From: Adiantum capillus-veneris | Lineage: Eukaryota > Streptophyta > Polypodiopsida > Polypodiales > Pteridaceae | Length of the DNA stretch: 64,000 bases | Reading direction: 5' to 3' | NCBI GenBank assembly: GCA_014529385.2 | Contig: CM043962.1 | Coordinates: 122,721,970 to 122,785,969 of the forward strand | Program-made: the position numbers and the translations under genes | The notes under the pieces: generated by a model | Database searches by the model: none | Seen by the model: the letters and a program-made list of their open reading frames with translations, nothing else | Told to the model about the DNA's origin: nothing | In this document: in pieces, positions 21,531-36,391 of the stretch | How the letters are laid out: each line of letters begins with the position of its first letter | Numbering within the stretch: position 1 is the stretch's first letter

Positions 21531-23603
21531 TTGTCTAGTCGCCAATCCTCAATGATGTTGAGTGTACACTTGGTTGGTATAATGTGCATGATGTTTTTTG
21601 CTGTGTGTAAACTTTACTTTTGCCAAGGTGAGGCTATACGTGAAGCTCGCTCCTTTGCTGCGCATGACTGTCCATTTTCATCCACTTTGCCATCTTTGGT
21701 TGTGTTGAGTTTGCATGGTGAATTTTTATGGTTTCCTGGTGGTTTTGACCGTCCTAAATGTAGACGATGTGTATGGACTAAAGAGGCTAGTTTGTCTCTA
21801 GCTACTCTTGTCGACACCCATAATGTTGCTGCTCAGCAAGTTGCATCTATTTTCTTGAGTCTATACCCCAACACCTTTACCCTTAAGCAAGTCACAACCA
21901 AAATTTACAATATATCCAAGTCATCTCGAACACATCAAAGAATCTCTACAGTTTCATCTAGTAGAACTTCACAATATGCGAAGATCATCGAGGATACCCC
22001 TTCTTTTGATTGTGCTTCATGTGGTTCACTTATGTTTCATCAAAGTTTGCATGGCATGTCGAAGGTGGAGTTATTGCTTCTTAAAAAAATAAAATCAATC
22101 ATGGTGGTTGACGATAAGGTGCTTCGAGTGTGTCACCCGTGCAAGGTCGCATTGAAGAAACAAGATGAACCACTATTTTGCATGAGAAGAGAGATGACTT
22201 TTAGTGTCAAAATATCTAGTGTAGAAAGGTTGAATTCAATAGAGAGTCGTCTTGTATCTTTGCGCATACCATTCGCACAAATTCGAGAACTCAACTTTGA
22301 AGGTCAATTTGGTTTACGCGAAAGCATTGTGAATGTAATAGCAGATTTGTCAAGAGTACAAAGAGTGTTGCCACGCTTCTCTAGGGATCAAGCTTCAATT
22401 CTAGTTGAGATTAAGCGCAAGCTTGATTATGATCATGCCTACTTGAGTGGCATTGTGCGGCCAAATTATGTACTTCAAGCTTTGGTTGACCTATTGAGAA
22501 CCTCCTTGTACATTGAGCATGGTGTTTCTATCGATATGTCTTGGTCATCTAGTTTCACAATCCATGCAGATGTGTGTCTCAATCCACACTAAGAAGATCT
22601 TGAAGACGAGAATGATTCTACGGACACTTTGGTGCACGGTATCTACTCCGCTCAACAAGTTTTGGACCATAATTCACAAGTTGCAAGTATAGCACCTTGT
22701 GAGGGATTCAACCCTCTAAGCATTTTTTATGATCAATCTTGTGAGGAGTTGTCATTCCCAACATTTTTTTTTGGTCAAAGAAGAAAGTATGATGTGGTGG
22801 CGAAGAAAAAAAACCAAAAAGTAGCATAATGGGAGCTTAAAAATGTGGATAGATGATTTGCAAGCAACATTGAAAATTTGTTCTTCAAAACAATGAAAAT
22901 TATTATTGCGAAAGTGCTTGGATCTATATGGGTGCGCTTACGCAAGGGAAAAATTTGTGGCAAGCAATTACAAGCAAAAGATAGTCAAGCTAGCACTAAC
23001 ATAGAGTAGCTGCTTTCATCCGAGCTAGGGTACCATGACTTCCAATCACTACGCACTTCAATCGATTACAAGGTGAGGCTTAAGCGAAACGTGTTTGCAA
23101 TGATTCGTCAATTGGGCCAGCCGACTTTCTTTGTAACATTTTCATGTACTGAGCAAAGATGGGACCCTTTGAAAAAATGTTTGTGTGCATTGAATCCTCA
23201 TATTAAAGGAACAGATTACCCAACCAAAGCCTCATTCATTCGTGCACTTGTACGTTCTGATCCTGTAACAACAGCGCGATACTACGTCCATAGATCTCAA
23301 GCAATGAAAACGGAATTGAAACGCAACAATGCCATCCTTGGTGAGTTGATGGATTACTTTTTTGTGATCGAGTTTCAAAATAGAGGAAGTCAGCATGATC
23401 ATGGATTGCTATGGGTAAAACATGCACCTCTCTTTGGTGTACCGTCGAATAATGATACAATACATTTTATCGACACACATATTGCTACCGACAAGAATTT
23501 GTTAGAAGAGTCTCTCAGAAGCGTGCAAGCCCACTACCATCGTAAAACATGCAAAAAACGTAAAAGCTTTTGTCGGTTTGGTTTTTCGCGTCTACCCTCT
23601 TGA
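21531..23603 (+). pseudogene. Helentron Rep protein, N-terminal and HUH part
   Basis: Rolling-circle initiator. 21531-22592 carries Cys pairs (CRRC near 21753, CASCG near 22015, CHPC near 22132) of the N-terminal zinc-finger region. After a stop at 22590 the frame 22629-22829 (CEELSFPTFFFG) fits the region before the Rep domain. A broken stretch with IWVRLRKGKICG (about 22928) leads into 23073-23603 with GQPTFFVTFSCTEQRW and the metal-binding HUH motif His-Asp-His at 23394-23402 (NRGSQHDHGLLW). At least three stops or frameshifts separate the parts. The two catalytic tyrosines lie in the next frame. Confidence 0.8.
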
Positions 23604-23609
23604 GAAACT

Positions 23610-26449
23610 ATGATTCTATATCCAATCGCAGTGGCACAGACAGAGAAAGACGCATTGTTAGCTTGCAAAAACTGCATTGACGATCAATTGCTTGCTCTTG
23701 GGCATGATTCAGAAGTGTCGTATGATGAATGGTTGATCTCTTTGGGAATGACTGAAGAAGTGTACATTAAGTCCCTTTCGGTGAGCATCACAGAGCCAAC
23801 ACTACTCTTGAAAAGACATCCAAAGGACATTTACACAAACAATTTCAATAAAGAGTTGTGTAGTCTATGGGATGCAAACATTGAATGGTTGACCTCTTTG
23901 GGAATGACTGAAGAAGTGTACATTAAGTCCCTTTCGGTGAGCATCACAGAGCGAACACTACTCTTGAAAAGACATCCAAAGGACATTTACATAAACAATT
24001 TCAACAAAGAGTTGTGTAGTCTATGGGATGCAAACATTGACATTCAATTTATATTCAATGGCCATGGCATTGCTGCATATTGCACATCATACATGATTAA
24101 AAACGATTCGACCACAAGTAAAACAATCAAGCACATATTGCAAGATTGCAAGAAGACAAGTGTGTCAACGTTGGATCGGTTGAAAAAAATTGGCAGTGCT
24201 TTGATCAATACACAAGAAATGGCATCACAACAAGCCACATACATCTCTCTTTCATTGCCCTTACATAGTGCAAGCAGACCATTTGTGTTCGTCAATGCAG
24301 ATTTCGAAAGCCAACGCACATTGTTGTTGAAAAGAAGAGCTGCATTGAATACTTTGAATCCTAATGATTCTAACATTTTCTTTGACGATATTGTCGCCAA
24401 GTACACCCATTGTCCAGAAAACCTTGCACACATATGTTTGGCTGATTATGCAAGCAACTACCGGTGCGTGCGTGACTCTACCTGCAAGTCTAAGAACCCT
24501 CGAGTCATACGATATGCTAACTTCATTCTGGAGAAAGATGCAGAGAGGCATTTTCATGAGCTTTGCTTATTGTTCCTTCCATTTACGGGCGATGAGAAAA
24601 CCTTTGAGACAAGTGTTGATTGTTGGAAAGACAAATATACCACAAACTATGCAATTATAGATGACAATCGTCAAAAATATTGTAAACTAGAACTTTGTGC
24701 AGCAACCTCAAACACATTCTCATTGCCCTCATCCTCAAGATCTAAGCCTGGTGAGTCATACAAATATGAGTTGGCACTTGATATTCAACCAAGCAAACCT
24801 ACTACAAGATCCTTACCAACATTTCAAAAATTGGCATTGTGCAATGAGGAGTATCACTCACTTGTGTCCAAGTTGAACATCGAGCAATGTTCCCTTTTTG
24901 ACGACATTATGATTAGAAAGCGCTTGCAACCAACTCAACCAATCCATCTCTTTTTGACTGGTGGTGCAGGAACGGGGAAAAATTTCACTTTGCAAGCAAT
25001 CGTGCAAGGCTTGATTCGTCACGACAATGCCTCCCTTGAATTAGATGTTCATCTTCCCTCAACACTACTAATGGCATATACAGGAAAAGCAGCTTTCAAC
25101 CTTGGAGGAACAACAATTCACTCAGCATTGCGTTTGCCCCTTGTCTTCCAACCAAATGTTTCTCTTTCTTCTGAGAGCCTTCCGAGCTCTCGCAACTGTA
25201 TAGAAACCTCAAGCTTGTTTTGTTTGATGAGGCATCTTTGATTGGGAATAGACTCTTGCGTATCATAGACACAAGGCTGCGATCAATTAAGCACAATCAC
25301 GTAGAGCCATTCGGTGGTCTAGATGTCATCTTCTGCGGTGACCTGTGTCAAGCAAGCCCGATTCGAGATCGTTGGATATTTAGCAAGCCACAGGATTCTC
25401 TGCAACTGCTCTCCCCTTCATTCTGGCTCACCCATATAAAATGCCACGAGCTCACAAAAACAATGCGTCAATCAGATAATGACTTCATTGCCATTCTCAA
25501 TAGAATACGCAAAGCAAAACACACAACCAAGGATTTGTTGCTCTTGAATACCGACCATACCAACAAGGTCTTTAACAAATTGACAACACCCCATTTATAC
25601 TTCACCAATAACTTGAAGGACTCACATAATCGACTTGTTTTTTAGGAATTGCCTACTCACGCATACATAATCCATGTGAGAGACAACCACCATAAAACTT
25701 GCTCAAAAAACCTTGTTGTTATAAACAACCCACAAAACACAGCAGGCTTTTCCTCAACCTTGGAGCTTAAAGCAGGAATGATTGTCGAGCTTTGTGGTGG
25801 CAATATCGATATTTTCGACGGTCTTGTGAATGGCGCAAATGGAATTCTGAAGCTTGTGGAGAGTAGAGCTAACTGTCCTATTGCATAGATAGAGTTTTTT
25901 GATTCCTCAACAGGCTGCAAACAACGACATGTGAACCAGCACCTTAATACGATTCCCATTGGCCCTCAGTGGACACCAATTTTTTAAAAAACAAAAGAAT
26001 TTTGAGTTGGTAAAAATGCATTAAACACTGTCTCTCGAACTCAGTTTCCAATACAAGCAGCGAATGCACGCACTATCCATAGGTCACAAGACTTGACAAT
26101 GAGTATAGTAGCCTTTGATCCAATATCAATAAACTCACATGGATTGGTTTACATAGCTCTTTCCCGCATCAAAGATCCATCAAACCTCCACATTCTCAAT
26201 CCGATTCATCTAGCTCAAATCAAAGTCGACAAAATTGTGCTTGATGAGCTTGACCGCCTCAACAATGATGCCAAATGGGAGTATTTGAAAAAATTTCCAT
26301 TAGCATACAAACACACACATCATATCATTCAATCATTGAATATCGTTTCTAGTCACAAATATCTCAAACATATCAAAGACGATTTGAATTTTACAAGTTT
26401 TGACATTCTATGCCTCCAAGAAACAAAGCAAAAAAAATCCTTCCAATGA
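23610..26449 (+). pseudogene. Helentron Rep C-terminal part and PIF1-type helicase
   Basis: 23610-25241 starts with the end of Rep. The motif AAYCTSYMIK near 24072-24101 carries two Tyr four residues apart, as in the Y-Y catalytic motif. It then has the conserved Helitron connector (NTQEMASQQATYISLSLP). The helicase begins near 24935: Walker A GGAGTGKN (24960-24983; Asn replaces the usual Ser/Thr), Walker B FDEAS (about 25222), motif III GDLCQASPIRD, and TMRQSDNDF. It continues in a shifted frame at 25220-25645. Stops follow at about 25643 and 25886. The last motif, SQDLTMSIV...YIALSRI, is at 26080-26180. A 156-bp in-frame duplication lies at 23730-24041. Non-functional as it stands. Confidence 0.85.
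23730..24041 (+). repeat. 156-bp in-frame tandem duplication in Rep
   Basis: A 52-codon segment starting WLISLGMTEEVYIKSLSVSI is repeated once, with few substitutions, just upstream of the catalytic Tyr motif. The length is a multiple of three, so the frame is kept. Confidence 0.93.
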
Positions 26450-26935
26450 TCTTGCACCAAAGTTTCATCATGTCCATCACCACAACAAAATAGGTGTTTC
26501 AATCTACTACAAGCCTAGCATCAAGCTCCACTCCAAAAACATTGCTAGCTCTAGGGATAGAAATCATTCAAGTTATATTAGCCATTCATGAACACCTTGA
26601 TTGGGAAATCATATGCGTCTACAAATCACCAAACACATCTTCAACTGCATTGGTCACACAACTCTATACCTTGCTGCAACAATCCCATCCTACACGAATG
26701 AGTGTCATCATGGAAGACTTTAATGTAGACAATGAGCCCACAAACAATCAATATCATTACTTGGAGGAGAAGCTCCAAGCACATGGCTACACATAACAAA
26801 TTCATGATGTGACCATTGTGTACAACTCAAAGCTCGATCATGTTTGGATTAAAAATCTCCCTGCATCATTCATCACAGGCACACGGTTTTGCTTCTAGTC
26901 CGATCATTCATCCACACATCTAATCATTCCTAAAT
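26326..26935 (+). pseudogene. AP-endonuclease-like (EEP) domain at the helicase C-terminus
   Basis: Exonuclease-endonuclease-phosphatase fold of the kind found in non-LTR retrotransposons and Helentrons. Visible motifs in order: SFDILCLQETK (about 26397-26428, metal-binding Glu), IGVSIYY (about 26491), EDFNVDNE (26713, normally GDFN), KLDHVWIKNLP (about 26830) and SDHSSTHLIIP (about 26899). These are the expected catalytic blocks. A frameshift follows QETK, and stops are at about 26587, 26796 and 26896. A LINE remnant is the alternative, but no reverse transcriptase follows and the domain continues directly from the helicase C-terminus. Confidence 0.75.
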
Positions 26936-27411
<476 letters not shown>

Positions 27412-27797
27412 CACGTCCCCACAGCAAACAACCAAACGTGCATTGCAAGCTCCAGTGCGATGCGCATCTACTGACGTGCTTCTTCTAATGTGCATCTGAC
27501 GACGAGCTACAGACCGACTACTACACAGTCGTGCAACCATTCACATAGGGCTACTTGCCAACCTGATGATGACAACATGGTCTACTCACCCACCCAAAGC
27601 GCATCGGAGGTCCTGCCTACTCGCCAACCCAAAGCCTGATTTTGAACCTGAGATGGCCTCTATTTTTGATGGGTTGTAACCCTAGGGACCATTCACACGA
27701 AAGCCCTGTTGGCCAATGCCAACTGTGTGTGCACACCGCATCCAGATCGTGTCTTCTCCTAGTACCCCAGCCCATAACCGCAATAGCTTTCTTGCGA

Positions 27798-28500
27798 TGG
27801 CAGCTTCTCCAAGAAAAGACCCCTTTGCTCGTCAAGATGAACGGATGACAATCCTAGAGGCACAAACCCAAGAGCTAGTCAAGAAGAACGAGTTGCTTAA
27901 GCAACCCCTGCATTTTCTTAAAGAATCAAAGGAAACCGAGAGTCAAGATCTACTCGCAAAAGCCCACAAAGTCGAAGCTTCTCTCACAAAAATTGTCATG
28001 GCAGTACAAAAACAAATGCATGAGGTAGCGCACAAGAAGTTTGACACTCAAATACAAAAAGCACTACAAGAAAACCGACTCCAAGAGTCTCTTGGACTCT
28101 TGGAGGGCTCAACCCACGATGGTGCACCAGGGAAAACACACTCGAAGAAGCCATCACCAGGCTCAATGATATTCTCCAACCAATTCACATCAAGCCTGGT
28201 TCCATCTCTTGGATCAACGATACAAACAAACCAATGCCACCCCAACATGTATTCCTACATTCAAGGGCAAGGAAACGTGAACAAAACTACTACAACAATC
28301 TCGCCTCCTCAAGGGAAGAACACTTTGGATTGCTGAGGAATTGACCCCAAATCAACTCAAGCTCAAGGCAAGGGAGCTCAAGAAGATGCACGAAGCTCAT
28401 AAACAAGGTAAATGGGCTATCTACTGAGGCAGTAAAGCCATCATCCAGGAATTTAGAACTCCTAAACCGATGCCTCTGTCTCTTGACCCCCCTTAGGATC
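27798..28500 (+). pseudogene. LINE ORF1-like remnant
   Basis: From ATG at 27798 the frame reads MAASPRKDPFARQDERMTI followed by a coiled coil (about residues 15-80, rich in Glu, Lys, Leu). A frameshift near 28130 leads to LEEAITRLNDILQPIHI. Another leads to IAEELTPNQLKLKARELKKM and WAIYxGSKAIIQEFR, with a stop within. The order of coiled coil then basic C-terminal domain with a LTPxQ-type segment resembles the nucleic-acid-binding ORF1 of L1-like LINEs. No reverse transcriptase is attached. An unrelated gag remains possible. Confidence 0.45.
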
Positions 28501-28627
28501 TGCTGTTTTCTTTTTTCCTTGTTTTCCTTCCAATGGACCCTCAACCTATGTAACTCTCTGAAAACCTCGTTGTAATGATCTTTTTTTTTGGTCCCATGGG
28601 TCATATGTGACCTCCGAGGACGATAAT

Positions 28628-28784
<157 letters not shown>

Positions 28785-29129
28785 TCTAACTTGTAGTTTC
28801 CAAATTTACTTTTGTCTACATTAATTTTCCATGTAGTTTAAATATGGGACATGTGCCAAGAGAGCCCATAGGGGTATGTGGTTAAAGAACGAGGCCACCA
28901 AACAACTAGGTGGTGATAAAGACAACTCCTAGGTGGAGGAGGGGTGAGACTCAATGTGGTTGCCTTTTTCTCCACCCTTTATTCTCATTGAGATGCCTGC
29001 TTTGCATTCCTCCCATTGATCCCATAACCACAAGGTCTCAAAGGACCATGTGATTTGGTGCTCACTCCTCCCTCCAAGTAACAGGCGAGGCTCAATTCGC
29101 ATGCTAAAATATACACCTAAAAAGGAATT

Positions 29130-29850
29130 CATGAGACACTTAAATGTTTGTTGGGTGGAAGAAGTTGTATCACCTTTTCTGCCACAATAGTAGCTACCAC
29201 ATTTAGACGGTTGAGATGGCAGTCCCTAACAAAGTGACCAAAATTAAAGCACGTTCTAGAAAAAGTGTTAAACACAAGAGAAATCACTTTTAACCATGTC
29301 CCAACATTTATGTACATACTGTCAGGAAGCAGCTTCTGCACGTCCCAGGATACACAAACTTTATTTGATGTGTTTTGAAGCTTTTTGATTGAAGTCTTAG
29401 ACACAAATAGTGGGGTTCCTAGCGTATTTCCTAGATCTTTGAGATTGTTTCAAAATCATAGCGGCAAGGTCACAAGATCCACCCATAATGAGCACCAGTG
29501 CTTGAAAATAAAGGGATTTGAATGAGGGCTCCCATGGAATCACACAGATAGCGGATCATTTGAGGTAGACTGGGCTTGTTGGCATTACCTTTTCTACCAT
29601 GGCATGGTTGGTGAACCATACGGTGAAGAATCCTTTTGCTAAATATTGAAAAACATTCATCTCTCCATCAACTTTAAGGATAGCATGGGTAACGAGCTCA
29701 CTCTTAGAGGGCACACTGCTGATAAAGCTAGAAATTAATGAGGACTTTGCCAATGCTGCAAACTGCCTTTTGACTTGCACCAGGGGGATTGAGATTGTAC
29801 ATGCATTTTCAACTTCTAACATTTGAGGCAGTTTTTTCTTCAAGTTTTGG
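29130..29850 (-). pseudogene. DUF4283 / zinc-knuckle type retroelement ORF remnant
   Basis: On the minus strand, 29843-29556 contains MNVFQYLAKGFFTVWFTNH followed by a broken stretch and then TWLKVISLVF...TCFNFGHFVRDC (29404-29129). The order (GxFxVxF block, W...P, C-x3-GH-x4-C) matches the DUF4283 plus zinc-knuckle ORF found in plant LINEs and related repeats. One knuckle Cys is missing (CFNFG rather than CxxCG). Several stops and frameshifts are present. Confidence 0.5.
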
Positions 29851-29879
29851 AAAGCTTTATGATTGAACGATACATGGAA

Positions 29880-32151
<2,272 letters not shown>

Positions 32152-32473
32152 TGTTATTGAGGCATAGGGGAGTGGGAATAACAACTAAATCAACCATTAA
32201 AGCATTACATCATCACCTCGCAGAATCAAAACAGTTTCAGTACAAGAACAGGTTCAGAACAGAATCAAGGTACTGAAGGAAAACGGAAGACAGAATACAC
32301 AGAGAAGCATAGAATGTTCATAGCCATAGCCTTGCATTTTTCATCCTTCTCTCATACAATGTGCTACCATCAGGTGCGAGGCCAACTACTAGGAAGAATG
32401 AAGAGGCACAAAACTCTTCCCTAATTACAAACTCAAAAGTTAACACTTTACTGAAGAATATGCAAGGCTAACA
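32152..32473 (-). repeat. 3' LTR of gypsy element 1
   Basis: 322 bp. Matches 41329-41681 apart from small indels. Bounded by TG...CA and preceded by CTCTA. Confidence 0.9.
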
Positions 32474-32687
32474 CCTGGCACAGCCTAGTGACAAAAAGTT
32501 TTTGAAAACCAAAAAAAACTTTTGACTTGTTTCCCATAAATCCCTTGTTAATCAAAATCTAGTGCTCACAAGATAAACTAAAACAAAGTGCAGTGCCTGG
32601 AACCAAAGCCAAGGTACACAAATGTATTACTATACCCAATGAAACACTACCCTTTCCCACTTAGTGTTGAAAAACACTATTGAATAT

Positions 32688-34909
32688 TTAAACATCAGTT
32701 TCCCCTGGCAACTCCCTATTGGGATCTTCCAGGGTTACTCTCTCCTGATTGAAATCCGCAGCAACTGTTGTACCTGCAATGCCTTTTTCCACTTTTTGCT
32801 CATCATCAAGCATTGCCTCCTCTTTATTGAAACGTGGAAATTCCTCATTGAATTCCTTCGTGCTCATGATCTCCTCCATGATTTCTTTCACTCGACCTGT
32901 CTCAGTTTGTTCAGATTGAAAATTCTGAAATGAGTCATTTTTACTTACAGGTATAGTATCTCCCACATGCATTGCCTCATGATGTTCCACAACACTAACC
33001 AAGGTATGAAAATCAGTACTGGCAACTGCATGACTTGTGACCATCTTTCCACTACTGCCTTGTTCAGTTTTACATCCCTGAGTAGCTTCAGAACTTTGAT
33101 GCATCTTCAACTGCTCAAAATCTTTCTTCAAGTCATCAAATTGCTTTTGCAAAAGAACATAATCTTCATTCTGCTCCTCCTTTGCATAGCTTTGATAGGG
33201 AATATTCACTAGGAAAAAAAAATTCTTCTCAATTCTAACCACAGTTAGTCACCCTGCTTTTTGACTTCATTCTTCAAAATTTATACATCATGTGGTAAGA
33301 GGTACCAGCCATTCAGCTCTAGGTCCTCCTCAGACATATCCTTGATCTTTGCTTCTAGCTCTTGATAGGCTTGGACTCTACGCAAGAGTACACTATTCTC
33401 TGACTGCAGTTTGGAATAGTCATGAGCTAAGACTTCCAAATGAGTATTCAAACTGGACATCCATTGTTCTTTCCAAATCTAAATCTATTCTGAAGATTTC
33501 TCTTTTCTCTCCATGTGATCTGTAGAAGTCAACAGAGTGTTTAGCAAAAACTAAATCATCTCTGAGTTCATGAATGATTCCCTCTTGCTTCTCAATCAAC
33601 TTGCTATCTTCACTCCTCTTTGAAACACTTTGTAACTGAACTACTTGAGTTTGTAACTGTAATTTTTCCCTCTCTAGTACTGAATTTTTGACTTGTGACT
33701 AAGATGCAAAGTTTCTCACCAGATCAAGAGCTTTATAAACATCAAAAATTCCAATTTGTTCACCAAATTTACCAAATTGTACTCCCTCTTGCAAGTTTGG
33801 TTTGACCTCTGCTACTGGGCTACTAAGCTTCTTTCTTTTGAGTTTCAAAGAAGACGTAGGGGAAAATATTGTAGTAGCATCAGCTTTTAATGCAAGCTTA
33901 GGAGTTTCAATGAAAGAATCCAGATCAGTTTCAAATTGATCACCCAAATTTCTCCATAGATCTTCCTCCTCCTGTTATGTTGGGGTAAACTTCATGTCTT
34001 GCTCATGAGAATCTTCTACCTTCTTCTTTCTGGTCTTTGCCGAGGACTGTCTACTTTATTGTCTTTGTTTCCCTCAAGATGACCTCCAAATACAAAAACT
34101 TTTGGAGATAATGCACCTAAGGTTGTCATACTCATTGCATGGATTTGTAAAGAAATCAAGAATGCTCCAATCTTGGTAGACCTATCCTTCCTCTTTTTTT
34201 TAAAAAAAAATTCTGAACTAAGCCTTTGAAAAAGTAAATCTTCCCAACCAATTGTCCTGCCACACTCTGCAGCATGCAAGAGTGCAAAATTCTCCTTTGA
34301 GATATACTCTAGCTTTACAAGAACACATACCTTCTCTAAAAACCATTTCAATTGTTGAAATCTGAAAGGATTCTGAAGTTTTCTCATGGGATAATATCCT
34401 CTCTCACCATGAGCCGGACTAAATTCTTTGTTCATCAGTGCCTCAAAAGCTCTACCAACTGAATTGTCTTCCTCCAAATGAGGATAAAAAACAGTAGAGA
34501 TCAATTCAAGACTCAGCTAGTAATTATCAAAGATATTTCCCTTTGTGTTCTATACATGATTGAGCAAGTTCATAAGAGAATCATTGTTCTTCTAGTGTTT
34601 CCATGGAAGCTCGGAAAATTGAAGAAGGTTAATCTTCTTCAACCACTCTTGATGTGCCAACATAGACAAGTCAAGCTCTTGTCTCATCTCCAAGAAAGTG
34701 TAGTCGACTGGACCAGTGTCCATTGCCAATGGAGATGCGTCCACTGGTGTTGAGAGTTCTTCATCAATCACAACATCCTTAGTCACAATCGCCTAAGCTC
34801 TGTGCAAAGCCTTCCCTGTTGAACGCCATGTCCTTGGACCAGTGTGCTCTTCAAATTCTTGAGTAGGGATAGCAGAGGAGATGTCAACAGTGAGTGGCTT
34901 CTTCGGCAT
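32688..34909 (-). pseudogene. Extra ORF region in envelope position of gypsy element 1
   Basis: Starts at an ATG at 34909 (MPKKPLTVDISSAIP) and runs through 34786-34592, 34504-34016, 33947-33699 and 33242-32688, broken by stops and shifts. The central part (34504-34016) has HAAECGRTIGWEDLLF followed by LTKIGAFLI-like residues (TKIGAFLISLQIHAM). This pattern resembles a domain seen in accessory ORFs of plant gypsy elements. The 3' parts are coiled coil (DDLKKDFEQLKM; SKLQSENSVLLRRVQAYQEL). I see no signal peptide or membrane segment, so it is not evidently an envelope protein. Function unknown. Confidence 0.5.
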
Positions 34910-35211
34910 GGCTAGGAAGTTAAAGAAAAGGCAGCACAAGAGGTGCAAAAAACGCACGTAGGAGAAAGCTTTGGTGTGTTGCCAAGTATAAACGTCTAGG
35001 TAACGCTTAAAAGTAAATTTGGAACTCACCCAACATGACATTCCGACATCCACCTCACAAATCTCTATGGAAAATATTATGTGTGCTAAACCATGATTAT
35101 TTTTACTCTCTAGGAGATGATTCACACCTACAAAGGGTTTTATCCCAAAGCCATTAATTGCCTTTGGGAAAATTATGCCCTACTCATCAGCCATCAAAAA
35201 TGTTGAATCTC

Positions 35212-36200
35212 CTATCTCTTCTGCTCTCTGAAAAGGCCCCAAGTACCGTAACTTGAGCTTACCAGGTCTTTTGCCAAGTTTGTTGTTGTACATAAGTACC
35301 AATCACCTTCTGTAAAGGATTTGTACTTAATGTTCTTGTCCACCCAAGCTTGTCTTCTTCTTTGAATTGCTTCAGTGATATATGCTGCATGAATTCTGCT
35401 CTCCTCTAATTTCAGTAATTGTTCCTGCTTGCAAACTGAAGACTCATCTCTTGACAATTTATACTAAAGTGCAATTCTCAAACTTGGAACAACAAATTCC
35501 ATAGGGACAATGACTTCCAGACCATACACCATCTTAAATGGTGTCATCCTTGTGCTAACTTTAAATGCTATCCTGAATGCCCACAATGCTAAATCTAGTT
35601 TGGTATCCCAATCCTTCTTGTTTTCTGAAACAATTCTCCTCAGGATCCTCACTAGAGTTTTGTTGGTAGACTCTGCCTGACCAAGAGCTTGTGGATAGTA
35701 AACTGTGGACTTCTTGTGGATAATCAAGTGATATTCAGTAAGCTTCTTGATCACTTTATTGATGAAATGTCCACCCTGATCTAAAACTAATTCAACTGGA
35801 CATCCAAACCTGGTCATTATGTTTCTGTAAAGGAACTTGGCCACACTCTCTGCCTTGTTATCCTTCATTGCCTCTGCTTCTACCCACTTGGTACAGTAAT
35901 CTGCTGCCACAAGAATATACTTATTACGTGAACATTTTGTTGTTGGCTTCACAAGGCCCACAAAGTCTAATCCCAACTTTTGAAATGGTTCAAGTGGTAG
36001 ATAGGCTGTAAAGGCATCCTATCAGCATTGAGAGGTATATCATCCCTCTGACAAGTTAATCAGGACTTCACAAACTCATGGGAATCCCTAAAAACTGATG
36101 ACCACACAAACCTGCTTGTAATATTTTCTTTGCAGTAATCTCTCATGAAAAGTGACCACCTGCATCACCTGAATGGGCTTCATTTAACACTGCTTATTGT
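35212..36200 (-). pseudogene. Integrase of gypsy element 1
   Basis: The core 35976-35464 begins MGLDFVGLVKP and contains VAADYCTKWVEAEAM (first Asp), LVLDQGGHF (second Asp) and YPQALGQAESTNKTL (Glu). All three catalytic residues of the DDE triad are present. The C-terminal region is at 35457-35212 (RRQAWVDKNIKYKSFTEGD). The zinc-binding N-terminal part before 36000 is broken by stops. No chromodomain was seen. It would insert element DNA into host DNA if intact. Confidence 0.88.
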
Positions 36201-36391
36201 TCCAACCGCTCCACACATCTCCTAAGTATCTGATCAATTCCCTTTTTGTACAAGACTCCCATAATCACTGTGAAGGACCTGCTTTGCCAGGCAAGTTTCT
36301 TCCTCTGAGTAACCACCATATGTCTGGGTAAAATACCATCAAGAATAAACTATAACATATCTACATACCATGAATCTTTATCTTAAATGAC

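Larger units (their letters stand above)
17675..26935 (+). mobile_element. Helentron-like rolling-circle transposon, degraded; termini unknown
   Basis: The segment carries, in order, an RPA-like OB-fold gene, a Rep protein with HUH motif, a PIF1-type helicase and an exonuclease-endonuclease-phosphatase (EEP) domain. Plant Helitrons commonly carry RPA genes, and an endonuclease after the helicase is the mark of the Helentron branch. The frame is broken many times, so the copy is non-autonomous. I could not identify terminal sequences or the insertion dinucleotide. A later insertion splits the RPA gene (18744 to about 20680). Confidence 0.75.

Noticed and set aside
32688-34909. Envelope gene
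   Set aside because: It is in the envelope position, but no signal peptide, membrane anchor or cleavage-site pattern is visible.
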